A stretch of 64,000 nt of DNA from AC-32 sp963763475 (GTDB lineage Bacteria; Actinomycetota; Thermoleophilia; Gaiellales; Gaiellaceae): assembly GCA_963763475.1 (NCBI GenBank), contig CAVXOR010000004.1, positions 310,001 through 374,000 on the forward strand, written 5' to 3'. Below the pieces are notes generated by a model. It did not search any database. It was not told where the DNA came from and was given only the letters and a program-made list of their open reading frames with translations. How positions within the stretch are numbered: the stretch's first letter is position 1; each line of letters opens with the position of its first letter. Positions 16,489 through 25,513 of the stretch are shown piece after piece. The position numbers and the translations under genes were made by a program.

Positions 16489-16938
16489 ATGGACGAGCGG
16501 ACGCTTCAGATTCAGGCCTGCATGTATCAGTACTCACGCGCCATCTACCGGTCGATCAAGGACCTGGTCGACCCGTATGTGACGGGCGAGACGCGAGTCC
16601 AGTACCGGCGCGAGGTGCTCGAGGCGTGCGAGCAGACGATGGAGCGTCTCGCCAAGGACCCGCTCTACTTCGCCAAGCCCGACCGGGCGCTCTTCCAGGA
16701 CATCCGGCGTTACTTCCCGATCACCTGCCAGGCGCAGGTGGCCTGGGCGGTGCGCGAGGGCGTCGCGGCCGCGGTCGCGTTCATCGAGAGCCAGATCGAG
16801 GCCGGCGCGTTCGACGGCGGGATCGCCCGCTGCCGCGCGACGACACGCAAGGGCAAGCCGTGCCAGCGCACGCCGCTGCCGGATCGCGACTACTGCCCGT
16901 CGCACCAGCACCTCGAGCGCTCGAAGGTCGCGGCGTAG
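16489..16938 (+). CDS. Helical protein with C-terminal Cys/His motif
   Basis: A 149-residue protein. Residues 1-105 are predicted helical (RTLQIQACMYQYSRAIYRSIKDLVDPYV, of which only parts are motif-like, then LEACEQTMERLA). The C-terminus carries RCRATTRKGKPCQRTP followed by YCPSHQ, a C-x8-C-x11-C-x2-H pattern. It resembles the short 'C.A.TKKG..C...' zinc-binding motif found at the ends of many small bacterial and phage proteins (DUF5763-like). A strong ribosome site (ggagc) precedes ATG. PafBC follows 34 bp downstream. I do not recognise the N-terminal family. Confidence 0.7.
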   Translation: MDERTLQIQACMYQYSRAIYRSIKDLVDPYVTGETRVQYRREVLEACEQTMERLAKDPLYFAKPDRALFQDIRRYFPITCQAQVAWAVREGVAAAVAFIESQIEAGAFDGGIARCRATTRKGKPCQRTPLPDRDYCPSHQHLERSKVAA

Positions 16939-16972
16939 TCCTCCCCGCCCTTAGGCGATAGGCTCGCTTCGG

Positions 16973-18979
16973 GTGTCGCACGACACGGACAAGCTGATCC
17001 GTCAGCTCTCGCTCGTCGCCTTCTTGATGGCGGAGCGGCGGGCCGTGACCGCGCGCGACATCAAGGGCCAGGTCGAGGGCTACCAGGAGATGTCGGACGA
17101 GGCCTTCGCCCGCCGCTTCTACTCCGACCGGGCCGAGCTGATCGCGCTGGGCGTCCCCCTGCACTCCCAGCGCGACGAGTACACCGGCGAGGAGCTCTAC
17201 AACATGCGTTCCGAGCGCTACTTCCTGCCGCCGCTGGAGCTGACCGACGACGAGCTCGCGGCGCTGCAGACCTGCCTGTACCTGCTCGAAGGCAAGTTCG
17301 CCTATGCCGAGCCGCTGCGGTTGGCGCTGCAGAACCTGGCGCTCGGCCGGGAGGGCTTCGCCGAGGCGCCCACCGACACGGCGCTGCGGGTCGAGGTGCT
17401 CGACCCCGAGTACTCGGTCGAGATGCAGGGGCGGCTCGGCAAGCTCGAGGCCGCGATCTCGAAGCAGCGGACGGTCAAGTTCCCGTACTGGTCGATCTCG
17501 CGCGACGAGGAGCGCGAGCGCACAGTCAACCCGTACGCGCTCTTCCAGGACGGAGGCGCGTGGTACGTCGTCGGGCTCGACCTCGAGGCCGAGGACGAGC
17601 GCACGTTCCGTGTTTCGCGCATCCGCGGCGAGATCCGCTTCGCCACTCGCCGCGAGCGTGACTTCCGGCTACCCGCCGAGTTCGACGTCGACCGCTACCG
17701 CGGCCGGCCGGCGTGGCAGATCGGCGACGCGGCCGGCGAGGCGCGTATCGAGGTCGCCGGCGACACGGCCTGGTGGGTCGAGCGCACCTTCGGGACGAAG
17801 GTCGAGGACGGCGTCTTCGCCACCGAGTACTCGAGCCTGCCGCTGCTCGCCTCCTGGGTCCTCCGCCAGGACGGCCGCGCAGTGCCGCAGGCTCCCGACG
17901 AGCTGCGGCGTGAGGTCGCCCGGGCGCTGAGGCTCGTCCGCGAGCGGCACGAGGGCGCTCCGGACAAGCTCGCGGCCGAGAGCAGCCGCGAAGCCGAGGA
18001 GGATGCCATCGAGCGGCCGACCGCGCCCGTGCATCCAGAGCGGTTCGCAGTCCTGCAGGCACTGCTCGCGTACCTGCTCGACCGCTGCGGAGAGGAGTCC
18101 CAGGCCGAGTTCCCGGCCCAGGAGCTGGTCGAGCGCTTCAACATCCCGTTCGAGTCGCTCGAGGAGCATCTCTCGCTGCTGAACCTCGTGAACTTCGGCG
18201 GCGGCTGCTACGCGGTCTACGCCGAGCTCGACGGTGACACGATCCGCGTGGACAAGGAGCTCTTCGGTGACACCTTCCGCGCCCCGCCGCGCCTGACGCC
18301 ACTCGAGGCGCGCGCGATCCGGCTGGCGCTGGAGTTCGTCGGGCCGATGATCGCCGCCGACGCCGGCTCGGCCCTCGACCGCGTTCGCGCCAAGCTCGAG
18401 GAGACGTTCGGCGAGTTCGAGCTGGCCCAGACGCCCGAGCCACACGTGCAGCGCGCCGAGGAGGACCTCGTCGGCACGCTCAGCCACGGCCTGCGGGAGC
18501 GGCGCTTGGTCGAGGTCGACTATCTGAAAGAGGGCGAGGAGGAGGTCTCGACGCACCTCGTCGAGCCGTATTCGCTGGAGCGCAAGCTCCCGTACTGGTA
18601 CGTGCACACCTGGGACCGCACGCGCGAGGGCGAGCGTTCGTTCCGGCTCGACCGGATGCGCAGCGCGCGGATCCAGCGGGCGCACTTCGAGCCGCGCGAG
18701 GGCTTCGACCCGCACGAGTTCCGGGACGCTCGCCCCGCCCGCATCTGGTACTCGACCGAGATCGCCCGCTGGGAGCTGGAGAAGGGCGCGCGCCCGCTGA
18801 CGGACGGCTCGGCGGTCGCGGAACGTCCGGTCGGCAGCCCGGAGTGGTTGCTCGGCGAGATCCTCAGCTACCGGGGCGAGGCGGTCGTGCTCGAACCGCC
18901 GGAGCTGCGCCGCGAGATCGTCGCCCGCGCCAAGGCCGTGCAGCGAGAGCTCGGCCTCTCGCGCGTACGCGTCGGCTAA
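16973..18979 (+). CDS. pafBC: PafB-PafC fusion, WYL-domain transcription regulator
   Basis: A 668-residue protein made of two similar halves (about 1-330 and 345-668). Each has a DeoR-like winged helix and a WYL domain (first half VKFPYWSISRDEERERTVNPYALFQDGGAWYVVG is seen in parts as NPYALF and WYVVG; second half VEVDYLKEG and WYVHTWD). In mycobacteria PafB and PafC are separate proteins that together activate the LexA/RecA-independent DNA-damage response; fused forms occur in some actinobacteria. Here it is encoded away from any proteasome genes. The GTG start lies 34 bp after the 16489 gene, so they may be co-transcribed. The ligand is presumed to be single-stranded DNA in related proteins. 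Confidence 0.85.
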   Translation: MSHDTDKLIRQLSLVAFLMAERRAVTARDIKGQVEGYQEMSDEAFARRFYSDRAELIALGVPLHSQRDEYTGEELYNMRSERYFLPPLELTDDELAALQTCLYLLEGKFAYAEPLRLALQNLALGREGFAEAPTDTALRVEVLDPEYSVEMQGRLGKLEAAISKQRTVKFPYWSISRDEERERTVNPYALFQDGGAWYVVGLDLEAEDERTFRVSRIRGEIRFATRRERDFRLPAEFDVDRYRGRPAWQIGDAAGEARIEVAGDTAWWVERTFGTKVEDGVFATEYSSLPLLASWVLRQDGRAVPQAPDELRREVARALRLVRERHEGAPDKLAAESSREAEEDAIERPTAPVHPERFAVLQALLAYLLDRCGEESQAEFPAQELVERFNIPFESLEEHLSLLNLVNFGGGCYAVYAELDGDTIRVDKELFGDTFRAPPRLTPLEARAIRLALEFVGPMIAADAGSALDRVRAKLEETFGEFELAQTPEPHVQRAEEDLVGTLSHGLRERRLVEVDYLKEGEEEVSTHLVEPYSLERKLPYWYVHTWDRTREGERSFRLDRMRSARIQRAHFEPREGFDPHEFRDARPARIWYSTEIARWELEKGARPLTDGSAVAERPVGSPEWLLGEILSYRGEAVVLEPPELRREIVARAKAVQRELGLSRVRVG

Positions 18980-20772
18980 CCGGAGAGCGGCAGCTCGAGC
19001 GTGAAGGTCGCGCCCTGGTCGGGCGCCGACTGCACCTCGAGCACGCCTCCGTGGGCCTCGGCGATCGAGCGCGCGATGAAGAGGCCGAGACCCGTGCCGG
19101 GTCGCGCGGTGCCCGAGCCGACGACGCGGCCGAACTTCTCGAAGATCAGCTTCTGGTCGGCCTTGGCGATCCCGGGCCCATCGTCGCGGACGTCGACGAA
19201 TACACGTCCGTTCTCCGGATAGGCGCGCACCTCGACCTCGCCGCCGGCCGGCGAGTACTTGATCGCGTTGTCGATCAGGTTGGTCAGGACCTGCCTCAGG
19301 CGCTCGCCGTCGGCCCGGATCGTCGGCAGCGGTGACTGCACGTTCGCGCGCAGCCGCACCTCGTCCTGGCCCAGCTGGGCCGTCGCCACGGCGTCGTGCA
19401 CGAGCTGTGCGAGGTCGAGATCGCGGAACCGGAAGCTGAAGGTGCCCGCCTCGATGCGCGAGGTGTCGAGCACGTCCCCGATCAGCTCGGCGAGGCGGTT
19501 CGTCTCACCGGCGATCAGCTCGAGGAACGACTCGCGCTGGTCGGGCGAGAGCTCGCGCCAGCGCTGCTGGAGGGTGCGAGAGGCGCCGATCACGGCGGCC
19601 ATCGGCGTGCGCAGCTCGTGTGAGACGAGCGAGACGAAGTCGGCCCGAAGCGCCGAGAGGCGCCGCAGCTCCTCGACCGTCTTGCGCTCGCTCTCGTAGG
19701 CGCGGATGTTCTGGACGGCACTCGCAACCAGACGGCCGAGCAGGCCCGCGAGCTCGATGTCGTCCGCGTTGAACGAATCGGGCTCCTTGCGGACGAGCGA
19801 CAGCATCCCGATCGAGCGCGCTCCCTGGAGCAGCGGCGTGGCGAGGCGGCAGCGGAGGCCGAGCGCCAGGAACTCGTCCTCCTCCGGGTACTCCGCCGAG
19901 CTCATGTCGCGCCTGTAGATGGTCTGGTTCGTGCGCAGCAGCTCCTCGAGCAGCGTCCCGTGGATCGGCCGGCCCGATCCGGGCGGCAGCACGTCGTCCG
20001 CTCCCGCGCCGGCCACCGCCATCACCTGCGCGACGCTGTTCTCGCTGAGCACGATCGCGATCCGGTCGAACGGCAGCAGCCCGCGCACCTCGCGAATGAA
20101 GGCGTCGAAGGCCTGGTCGAGCTCGAGCGAGGAGCTGAGCGCGCGGGCGCAGCGGTTGGCCGCTTCGAGCACGTCCGCGCGGCGGCCGAGCTGGTCGCGC
20201 AGCCGCTCCGCGTCGGCCGCGCGCGCCTCCGCGACCGTGCTCTGGCCAAGCAGGCGCAGCATCAGCCAGCCGACAATCAGGCCGATCAGCACCTCGACCC
20301 CGAGCTGAAGCGTGACGTAGTCGATGCGGTACATGCGCGGCTCGAACCGCCGCTCGCGCAGCCATTCGAAGACGGCCATCACCGGAGCGCTCGCAACGAC
20401 GACTGCCATCGCGCCGACGATCCCGTAGCGCAGGGCGGCCTCGACGAGCGGCAGGTACATCAGCTGGCGGACGGGTGAGGCGTCCTCGAAGCTGAAGATC
20501 AGCGTGTAGGTCGAGACGACCGCGAAGTCGAACGCGAGCGCCGTCAGCCCGATCCGCTGCAGCGAAGGCTTCGTCAGCTCGCGCCGGCTGACCGCGAAGA
20601 GCGTGAGAGCGCCCACAGCGAGGGCGCCGGTAGCAAGCCAGGCCCAGAGCTCTCGGTCGCCGGGGTAATCCGCCGCCACCGCGACCTGGAAGATCGCGAA
20701 CGGGACCGCACCGAGCCGGACCCAGGCGATCCAGCGCTCGGCGTCGCGCAGCCTCTGCAGCTCGCCGTTCAG
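18976..20772 (-). CDS. Membrane histidine kinase with GAF domain
   Basis: Six or so membrane helices fill residues 15-175. A short coiled linker (VAEARAADAERLRDQLGRRADVLEA) leads to a GAF domain (about 210-370, PFDRIAIVLSENS, RCRLATPLLQGARSIGMLSL). The HisKA domain follows (FVSLVSHELRTPMAAVIGA), then the ATPase domain (LTNLIDNAIKYSP, VRDDGPGI, GTGLGLFIARSIAEAHGG). Coding clearly begins near LNGELQRLRDAERWIAW. The only start-like codon there is CTG 20772, overlapping the queG stop (CTGA). No response regulator is adjacent, so the partner is unknown. Start uncertain. Confidence 0.87.
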   Translation of the reverse strand: MNGELQRLRDAERWIAWVRLGAVPFAIFQVAVAADYPGDRELWAWLATGALAVGALTLFAVSRRELTKPSLQRIGLTALAFDFAVVSTYTLIFSFEDASPVRQLMYLPLVEAALRYGIVGAMAVVVASAPVMAVFEWLRERRFEPRMYRIDYVTLQLGVEVLIGLIVGWLMLRLLGQSTVAEARAADAERLRDQLGRRADVLEAANRCARALSSSLELDQAFDAFIREVRGLLPFDRIAIVLSENSVAQVMAVAGAGADDVLPPGSGRPIHGTLLEELLRTNQTIYRRDMSSAEYPEEDEFLALGLRCRLATPLLQGARSIGMLSLVRKEPDSFNADDIELAGLLGRLVASAVQNIRAYESERKTVEELRRLSALRADFVSLVSHELRTPMAAVIGASRTLQQRWRELSPDQRESFLELIAGETNRLAELIGDVLDTSRIEAGTFSFRFRDLDLAQLVHDAVATAQLGQDEVRLRANVQSPLPTIRADGERLRQVLTNLIDNAIKYSPAGGEVEVRAYPENGRVFVDVRDDGPGIAKADQKLIFEKFGRVVGSGTARPGTGLGLFIARSIAEAHGGVLEVQSAPDQGATFTLELPLSG

Positions 20773-21752
20773 CGGAGTCTCCCGAGCGCCCAGTCGGCGT
20801 GCTCGCGCAGCAGCGGGTCGTCGCTCCCGACATACGGCTCCGCGAGTGCCGGGTCGCCGCCGGCGTTGCCGAGCGCGACGAGCGCGTTCCGGCGCAGGTA
20901 GCGCGGCTCGTTGCGCGGGACGAACAGGCGCTCGTAGCGCTCCGCGAGCTCGGCATCGCCGGCCTCTAGCCAGTCGGCGAGCGAGACGTGCGACTCGGCG
21001 TCCGGATGCTCCTCCCCCGCGCGGCGCTTCTCGACCCCGCGGTTCCACGGACAGACGTCCTGGCAGATGTCGCAGCCGTAGACGCGGTCGCCCAGCGCCT
21101 CGCGGTAGTCCTCCGGGAACGGGTCGGCCGACTGCGTCCAGTACGAGAGGCAGCGGGTGGCGTCGAGCACGCCGGCCTCCGCGAGCGCGTCGGTCGGGCA
21201 GGCGTCGATGCAGAGCGTGCAGGAGCCGCAACCCGCGTCGAGCGGCGGCGTCGCCTCCAGCTCGGCCGTCGTGACGAGTGTCCCGAGCACGACCCACGAG
21301 CCGTGGCGTCGCGTGATCAGCATCGTGTTCTTGCCGTAAAAGCCGACCCCGGAGCGCGCCGCAGCCTCGCGGTCGACGTGCTGGTTCGCGTCGACGAGCA
21401 CGCGGTACTCGCCGCCCAGGCGCCCGCCGAGCTCGTCGAGCCGCTCGCGCAGGACGGCGTAGGCGTCCCACCAGGTGTAGCGCGGCAGCCGCCCGTGGCC
21501 CGGCGGCGGCTCCTCGCCCTCGACCCAGTAGCAGAGCGCGGCCGAGACCACCGTGCGCGCGCCCGCGAGCAGCGTCTCGGGATGGCAGGAGATCTCGGGG
21601 TGCGCCATCGTGAAGCGCATCTCCCCGAAGAGGCCGCGCGCACGGCGCTCGATGATGTGCCGCTCCGTCTCCTCGTAGGGCGCGACGGGAGCCGCGCCCA
21701 CCGCATCGAGACCGAGCTCCTCGCCCAGCCGTCCCAGCTCTTCAGCCTGCAT
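20769..21752 (-). CDS. queG: Epoxyqueuosine reductase
   Basis: Cobalamin- and Fe-S-dependent reductase for the last step of tRNA queuosine synthesis. It has 327 residues from ATG 21752. The N-terminal B12-binding region includes GVGFYGKNTMLIT. Two [4Fe-4S] sites follow: C175/C178/C181/C185 in CGSCTLCIDACPTDAL, and C227/C230/C234 in CDICQDVCPWN, with C201 in ATRCLSYW. The C-terminus is HEAT-like (LRRNALVALGNAGG). It shares an 18 bp divergent intergenic region with the quinone oxidoreductase. With queA and tgt at 1-4 kb it completes the tRNA-bound steps. The downstream kinase overlaps its stop. Confidence 0.94.
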   Translation of the reverse strand: MQAEELGRLGEELGLDAVGAAPVAPYEETERHIIERRARGLFGEMRFTMAHPEISCHPETLLAGARTVVSAALCYWVEGEEPPPGHGRLPRYTWWDAYAVLRERLDELGGRLGGEYRVLVDANQHVDREAAARSGVGFYGKNTMLITRRHGSWVVLGTLVTTAELEATPPLDAGCGSCTLCIDACPTDALAEAGVLDATRCLSYWTQSADPFPEDYREALGDRVYGCDICQDVCPWNRGVEKRRAGEEHPDAESHVSLADWLEAGDAELAERYERLFVPRNEPRYLRRNALVALGNAGGDPALAEPYVGSDDPLLREHADWALGRLR

Positions 21753-21770
21753 ATGGGAGATTGTGCCCGG

Positions 21771-22730
21771 ATGAAGGCCATTCGGATCCACGAGGACGGC
21801 GGGCCCGAGGTTCTGCGCTACGAGGACGCGCCCGATCCCGAGCCCGCGCAGAGCGAAGTGCTCGTCCGTTTGCACGCTGCAGCGCTCAACCATCTCGACC
21901 TCTGGATCCGCAAAGGCCTCCCGTCGGTGCCCAAGCCGCGGATCCTGGGAGCCGACGGTGCCGGCATCCGGGAGGACACCGGGGAACGCGTCGTGATCAA
22001 CCCGGGGATCGAGCACGGCGAGAGAATCACGGTGATCGGCGAGCACATGGACGGCACACACGCGGAGCTCGTGGCGGTCCCGGAGAGAAACGTCTATCCG
22101 CTACCGGATGAGCTCTCGTTCGAGGAGGCGGCCGCTTTCCCGCTCGTCTTCGAGACCGCCTACCGGCTGCTGGTGACGAAGGCGCGGCTGCAGGAAGGCG
22201 AGTGGGTGCTGCTCTGGGGGATCGGCAGCGGGGTCGCCACCGCCGGACTCGCGATCGCCAAGGCGCTCGGTGCGAAGGCGCTCGTCACCTCCTCCAGCGA
22301 CGACAAGCTCGGGCGGGCCCGAGAGCTCGGGGCCGACGCGACGGTCAACCACGCGAGCGCCGACGTGGGCGCGGCGGTCGAGGAGGCCACCGGCGGCAAG
22401 GGCGCCGAGGTCGTGCTCGAGCACGTCGGCGAGGCGACCTGGCAGACATCGCTCAAGGCGGCGCGCGCGGGCGGCCGGATCGTCGTGTGCGGGGCAACCA
22501 CCGGGCCGAACCCTCCCGCGGCGCTGCACCGGATCTGGTGGAAGCAGCTGACGATCTACGGCTCGACGATGGGGACGCGCGAGGATTTCGAGGCGGCCTA
22601 CGAGCTGGTTAAGAGCGGCCGTGCGAAGCCGGTCGTCGACTCCGTGCGGCCGCTCGCCGAGGCCCGCGCCGCCCACGAGCGGATGGAGGCCGGCGAGCAG
22701 TTCGGCAAGCTCGTGCTGACGATCCCCTAG
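21771..22730 (+). CDS. Zinc-binding-dehydrogenase-family quinone oxidoreductase
   Basis: MDR-superfamily NAD(P)H-dependent oxidoreductase of 319 residues. The GroES-like N-terminal domain runs MKAIRIHEDGGPEVLRYED to LNHLDLWIRKGLPSVPKPRILGAD (seen in parts). The Rossmann motif is LLWGIGSGVATAGLAIA, and the cofactor-binding region continues with VTSSSDDKLGRARELGAD. The cysteine and histidine ligands of zinc alcohol dehydrogenases are absent, so it is probably a quinone or enone reductase. I chose ATG 21771. It is convergent with the KimA-like gene, overlapping by 4 bp. Confidence 0.87.
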   Translation: MKAIRIHEDGGPEVLRYEDAPDPEPAQSEVLVRLHAAALNHLDLWIRKGLPSVPKPRILGADGAGIREDTGERVVINPGIEHGERITVIGEHMDGTHAELVAVPERNVYPLPDELSFEEAAAFPLVFETAYRLLVTKARLQEGEWVLLWGIGSGVATAGLAIAKALGAKALVTSSSDDKLGRARELGADATVNHASADVGAAVEEATGGKGAEVVLEHVGEATWQTSLKAARAGGRIVVCGATTGPNPPAALHRIWWKQLTIYGSTMGTREDFEAAYELVKSGRAKPVVDSVRPLAEARAAHERMEAGEQFGKLVLTIP

Positions 22731-24994
22731 GTGAGCTGGAAGGGGACGCTCGTGAGGATCACCCGCGGCTCGAAGAGCAGAAGGCGCTTCAGGTAGAGCG
22801 CGCGCTGGTTGTGCAGCAGCCGGTCGGTTCCGCGCACGACGAGTTCTGGCATCACCACCACGGCGACGGCGTCCGGATCGGCGGTGATGCCGCGGAGGTA
22901 CGTCAGCAGCGGCGTGCCGACGTCGCGGAAGGGCGCCTCGACGATTTCCAGTGGGAGCCCAGTCGGGAAGCGGAGCCAGTCGTGCTCGATCGCGCCGACC
23001 TCGTGGTCGTCCTCGGCGAAGTAGAGGGCCCGGGTCTCGCGGATCCCGAGCGAGCGCGCGTACAGCAGCGCCCGCAGCGAGGCCGCGTGAACGCCCGAGA
23101 TCGGGACGACGACCTCGGCTCGCTGCGGTAGCACGTCGTCTTCGCCGAGCTTCGGAACGTCCGTGACTGCTACTCCAGGCTCGCGCAGCAGGCCGAGCTT
23201 GAGCGAGAACGTCGAGCGGCGCATCACCGCCGACAGCAGCGATGGCTTGCGGAAGAGTTCCGGGACGACGACCGTCACGTACCGGCTTTCGCCCTGCGGG
23301 ATCGCCCAGATCTCCTCGAGCACGGCGTCGAGCCGGTCGCCGTCGGAAGGCAGAATCTCCAACCGCGGGTTGCCGTCGGTCCAGCGGAAGAAGCGCGGGC
23401 CGATGCCCGGGTCGCTCCCGGGGAACGGCACGTGGATCGCGCGCAGCGACTCCTTCGAGATCGTCCGCGCGTACCAGAGGGCCTCGCGGGTCGCCGCGTC
23501 GAGCCGCTCGACGTAGAGCACCACGTTGTTTTCGACCTCGCGACTGCAGAGAACGGCGCGCCCCTTTGCCCGCAACCGGCGCCCGACCGCCCGGTAGTGC
23601 CGTCGCACGCCGTAGAAGGCGAGCACGAGGAGCGGGATCGCGATCAGCACCATCCAGGCACCGTCGCCGAACTTCGTCGCGACGACGACGACGGTCACAA
23701 GCGCTGTCGTGAGGGAGCCGACCGCGTTCAGCGCCGCCCGCCAGCGCCACCCGCGTTCTCGGGTCTTCTGCCAGTGCCGCACCATGCCCGCCTGGGCGAG
23801 CGTGAACGCGGTGAAGACTCCGATTACATAGAGGTGGATCAGCGAGTTGACGTTCGCCCGGAAGGCGACCAGCAGGGCTGTGGCCAGCCCGGCCAGGACG
23901 ATGATCCCGTTCGAGTACGCGAGCCGGTCGCCGAGGTTGACGAACTGGCTCGGCAGGAAGCGGTCACGGGCGAGCAGCGCCGCCAGGCGCGGGAAGCCCT
24001 GGTACGACGTGTTCGCCGCCAGCACGAGGATCGCGAGCGTGAACGCCTGGACGAGGTAGTAGCCGACCGACCCGTGCGAGCCGGCCGGGAATGCGCCGCG
24101 TGCGATCTGCGAGAGCACCGATGCGGTTGAGCTCGGGCGCGCATCCATCTTCACCGCCAGCCACGAGACCGTGACGAAGAAGCTGATCGCGATCGCGGCC
24201 ATCACGTAAAGCGTCCGCGCCGCGTTGCGCGACTGCGGCCGGCGGAAGGCGGTCACGCCATTCGAGATCGACTCCACGCCCGTGAGGGCGACGGCGCCCG
24301 AGGAAAACGCCTTCAGCAGGACGAACGCGCCCAGCGCCCCGGTGCCCGCGGCCAGCGGATGCGGCACGGTCGCGACCGGGCACGCGCCGACTGTGCACTT
24401 CGCCACTCCGATCCCGAGCGTCAGGTAGAGCATCGCGATGAACCCGTATGTCGGGAACGCGAACAGCAGGCCGGACTCGCGCACGCCCCGCAGGTTGCCG
24501 AGGGTGAGAAGCGCGACACAGGCGAGTGAGAGGCCCAACTGGTGTGCCGCCAGCGAAGGCGCCGCCGAGGTGATCGCGAAGACGCCGGCGGCGACGGAGA
24601 CCGCCACCGTGAGCACGTAATCGGTCAGCAGGGCGGCGCCGGCCACGAGCGCCGGCAGCGTCCCGAGATTCTCCCGGGCAAAGACGTACGAGCCGCCGCT
24701 CGACGCGTACGCCTTGACGCCCTGGCTGTACGAGAGCACGACGATCGCGAGCAGCACCGAGATCGCGAGCGAGATCGGGAGCACGAGGTGCAGCGAGGCG
24801 ACCGAGACCGTGATCAGCACGGCCATTGCCGCCTCGGTCGCATAGGCGACCGAGGAGATCGGGTCGGAGGAGAAGATCGGCAGCGCCAGCGTCTTCGAGA
24901 GCAGCGTTTCATCGAGCTCGCGGTTCGAGCGGGGACGGCCGATCAGCAGTCGCTTCGTGCGCGCGACGAAGGGTGCGGCAGGAGCAGCGCTCAC
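22727..24994 (-). CDS. KimA-like APC-superfamily transporter, probable K+ importer
   Basis: A 755-residue protein. About 12 membrane helices (residues 35-480) carry the KimA/YdaO-type signatures LPIFSSDPISSVAYATEA and YASSGGSYVFARENLG, and ANTSYQGFPRLAALLARD. A cytoplasmic part of about 270 residues follows with two USP-like alpha/beta segments (VENNVVLYVERLDAATREAL, then AEVVVPISGVHAASLRALLYARSLG, in parts). KimA of Bacillus subtilis is a proton-coupled potassium importer regulated by c-di-AMP. The context (USP protein, KdpE-like and KdpD-like genes) supports potassium transport. It starts in a 4-base overlap with the USP gene. An amino-acid permease is the main alternative. Confidence 0.8.
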   Translation of the reverse strand: MSAAPAAPFVARTKRLLIGRPRSNRELDETLLSKTLALPIFSSDPISSVAYATEAAMAVLITVSVASLHLVLPISLAISVLLAIVVLSYSQGVKAYASSGGSYVFARENLGTLPALVAGAALLTDYVLTVAVSVAAGVFAITSAAPSLAAHQLGLSLACVALLTLGNLRGVRESGLLFAFPTYGFIAMLYLTLGIGVAKCTVGACPVATVPHPLAAGTGALGAFVLLKAFSSGAVALTGVESISNGVTAFRRPQSRNAARTLYVMAAIAISFFVTVSWLAVKMDARPSSTASVLSQIARGAFPAGSHGSVGYYLVQAFTLAILVLAANTSYQGFPRLAALLARDRFLPSQFVNLGDRLAYSNGIIVLAGLATALLVAFRANVNSLIHLYVIGVFTAFTLAQAGMVRHWQKTRERGWRWRAALNAVGSLTTALVTVVVVATKFGDGAWMVLIAIPLLVLAFYGVRRHYRAVGRRLRAKGRAVLCSREVENNVVLYVERLDAATREALWYARTISKESLRAIHVPFPGSDPGIGPRFFRWTDGNPRLEILPSDGDRLDAVLEEIWAIPQGESRYVTVVVPELFRKPSLLSAVMRRSTFSLKLGLLREPGVAVTDVPKLGEDDVLPQRAEVVVPISGVHAASLRALLYARSLGIRETRALYFAEDDHEVGAIEHDWLRFPTGLPLEIVEAPFRDVGTPLLTYLRGITADPDAVAVVVMPELVVRGTDRLLHNQRALYLKRLLLFEPRVILTSVPFQLT

Positions 24995-25440
24995 GGCCGC
25001 ATCACAAGCACGCGGCAGCTCGCGTGTCGCAGGACATAGTCGACCGTCCTGCCGAAGAGCGCCGAGCCGGGGTGCCGGGAGGCCCGGACGACGATGAGGT
25101 CCGCCCCGACGGCGTCGGCCTCGGACACGATCGCCTCGCCTCGGGCTCTCGAGCGGACGATTCTCGACCGCAGCCGCACGCCCCGGCTCGCGGCGATCGC
25201 CTCTGCCTTCTCCAGCGCTCGCCTCGCCAGACCCTCCTCGTCGAGCATGTGTGCCTCGAGAGGAAGCTCCGCCGGAACCTCGATTACGACGACCGCCGTG
25301 ATCGCCGCAGCTGCCTCCGGCGCGAGCTCCGCCGCCAGGACGACGCCGAGCTCGGACTGGTCCTCGTCGCCGAGGGGAACAACGATCCGCCGGTAGGCGA
25401 CGCTCCCGGCGCGTGTCGTTCGCAGCGCGCGGAGAGCCAT
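24991..25440 (-). CDS. Universal stress (USP) family protein
   Basis: A 149-residue UspA-fold protein: first strand YRRIVVPLGDEDQSELGVVLA, helix-rich middle, and C-terminal nucleotide-loop-like region ASRHPGSALFGRTVDYVLRHASCRVLVMRP (in parts ALFGRTVDYVLRHAS). In full-length KdpD proteins a USP domain lies between the KdpD sensor domain and the membrane part. Here it is a separate gene, 4-base-coupled to the transporter. I infer a regulatory role on the transporter, perhaps by nucleotide binding. The gap upstream (25441-25508) holds candidate regulator sites. Confidence 0.85.
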   Translation of the reverse strand: MALRALRTTRAGSVAYRRIVVPLGDEDQSELGVVLAAELAPEAAAAITAVVVIEVPAELPLEAHMLDEEGLARRALEKAEAIAASRGVRLRSRIVRSRARGEAIVSEADAVGADLIVVRASRHPGSALFGRTVDYVLRHASCRVLVMRP

Positions 25441-25464
25441 GGACCCGACGCTACGCTCGGGGCG

Positions 25465-25513
25465 CTCAGGGCCGCCTCAAGCCTCAGGGCGGCGCCCTCA
25501 GGACAGTCTCAAG
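25465..25513 (-). promoter_or_regulatory. Candidate KdpE-type operator (CTCARG repeats)
   Basis: On the plus strand, two copies of CTCAGG-N5-CTCAAG lie at 25465-25481 and 25497-25513. Within each the hexamers are 11 bp apart, as expected for OmpR-family dimers on one DNA face. A fifth hexamer lies at 25483, and AGGGCGGCGCCCT (25486-25498) is an inverted repeat. They occupy the gap between the KdpE-like gene and the USP-transporter pair. Confidence 0.5.

Noticed and set aside
20773..21471. N-terminal extension of the GAF kinase frame
   Set aside because: It overlaps queG in another frame and translates to Arg-rich low-complexity sequence.
25441..25508. c-di-AMP (ydaO-type) riboswitch before the KimA-like gene
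   Set aside because: The gap is only 68 bp and consists of short direct repeats; it is too small for that riboswitch.
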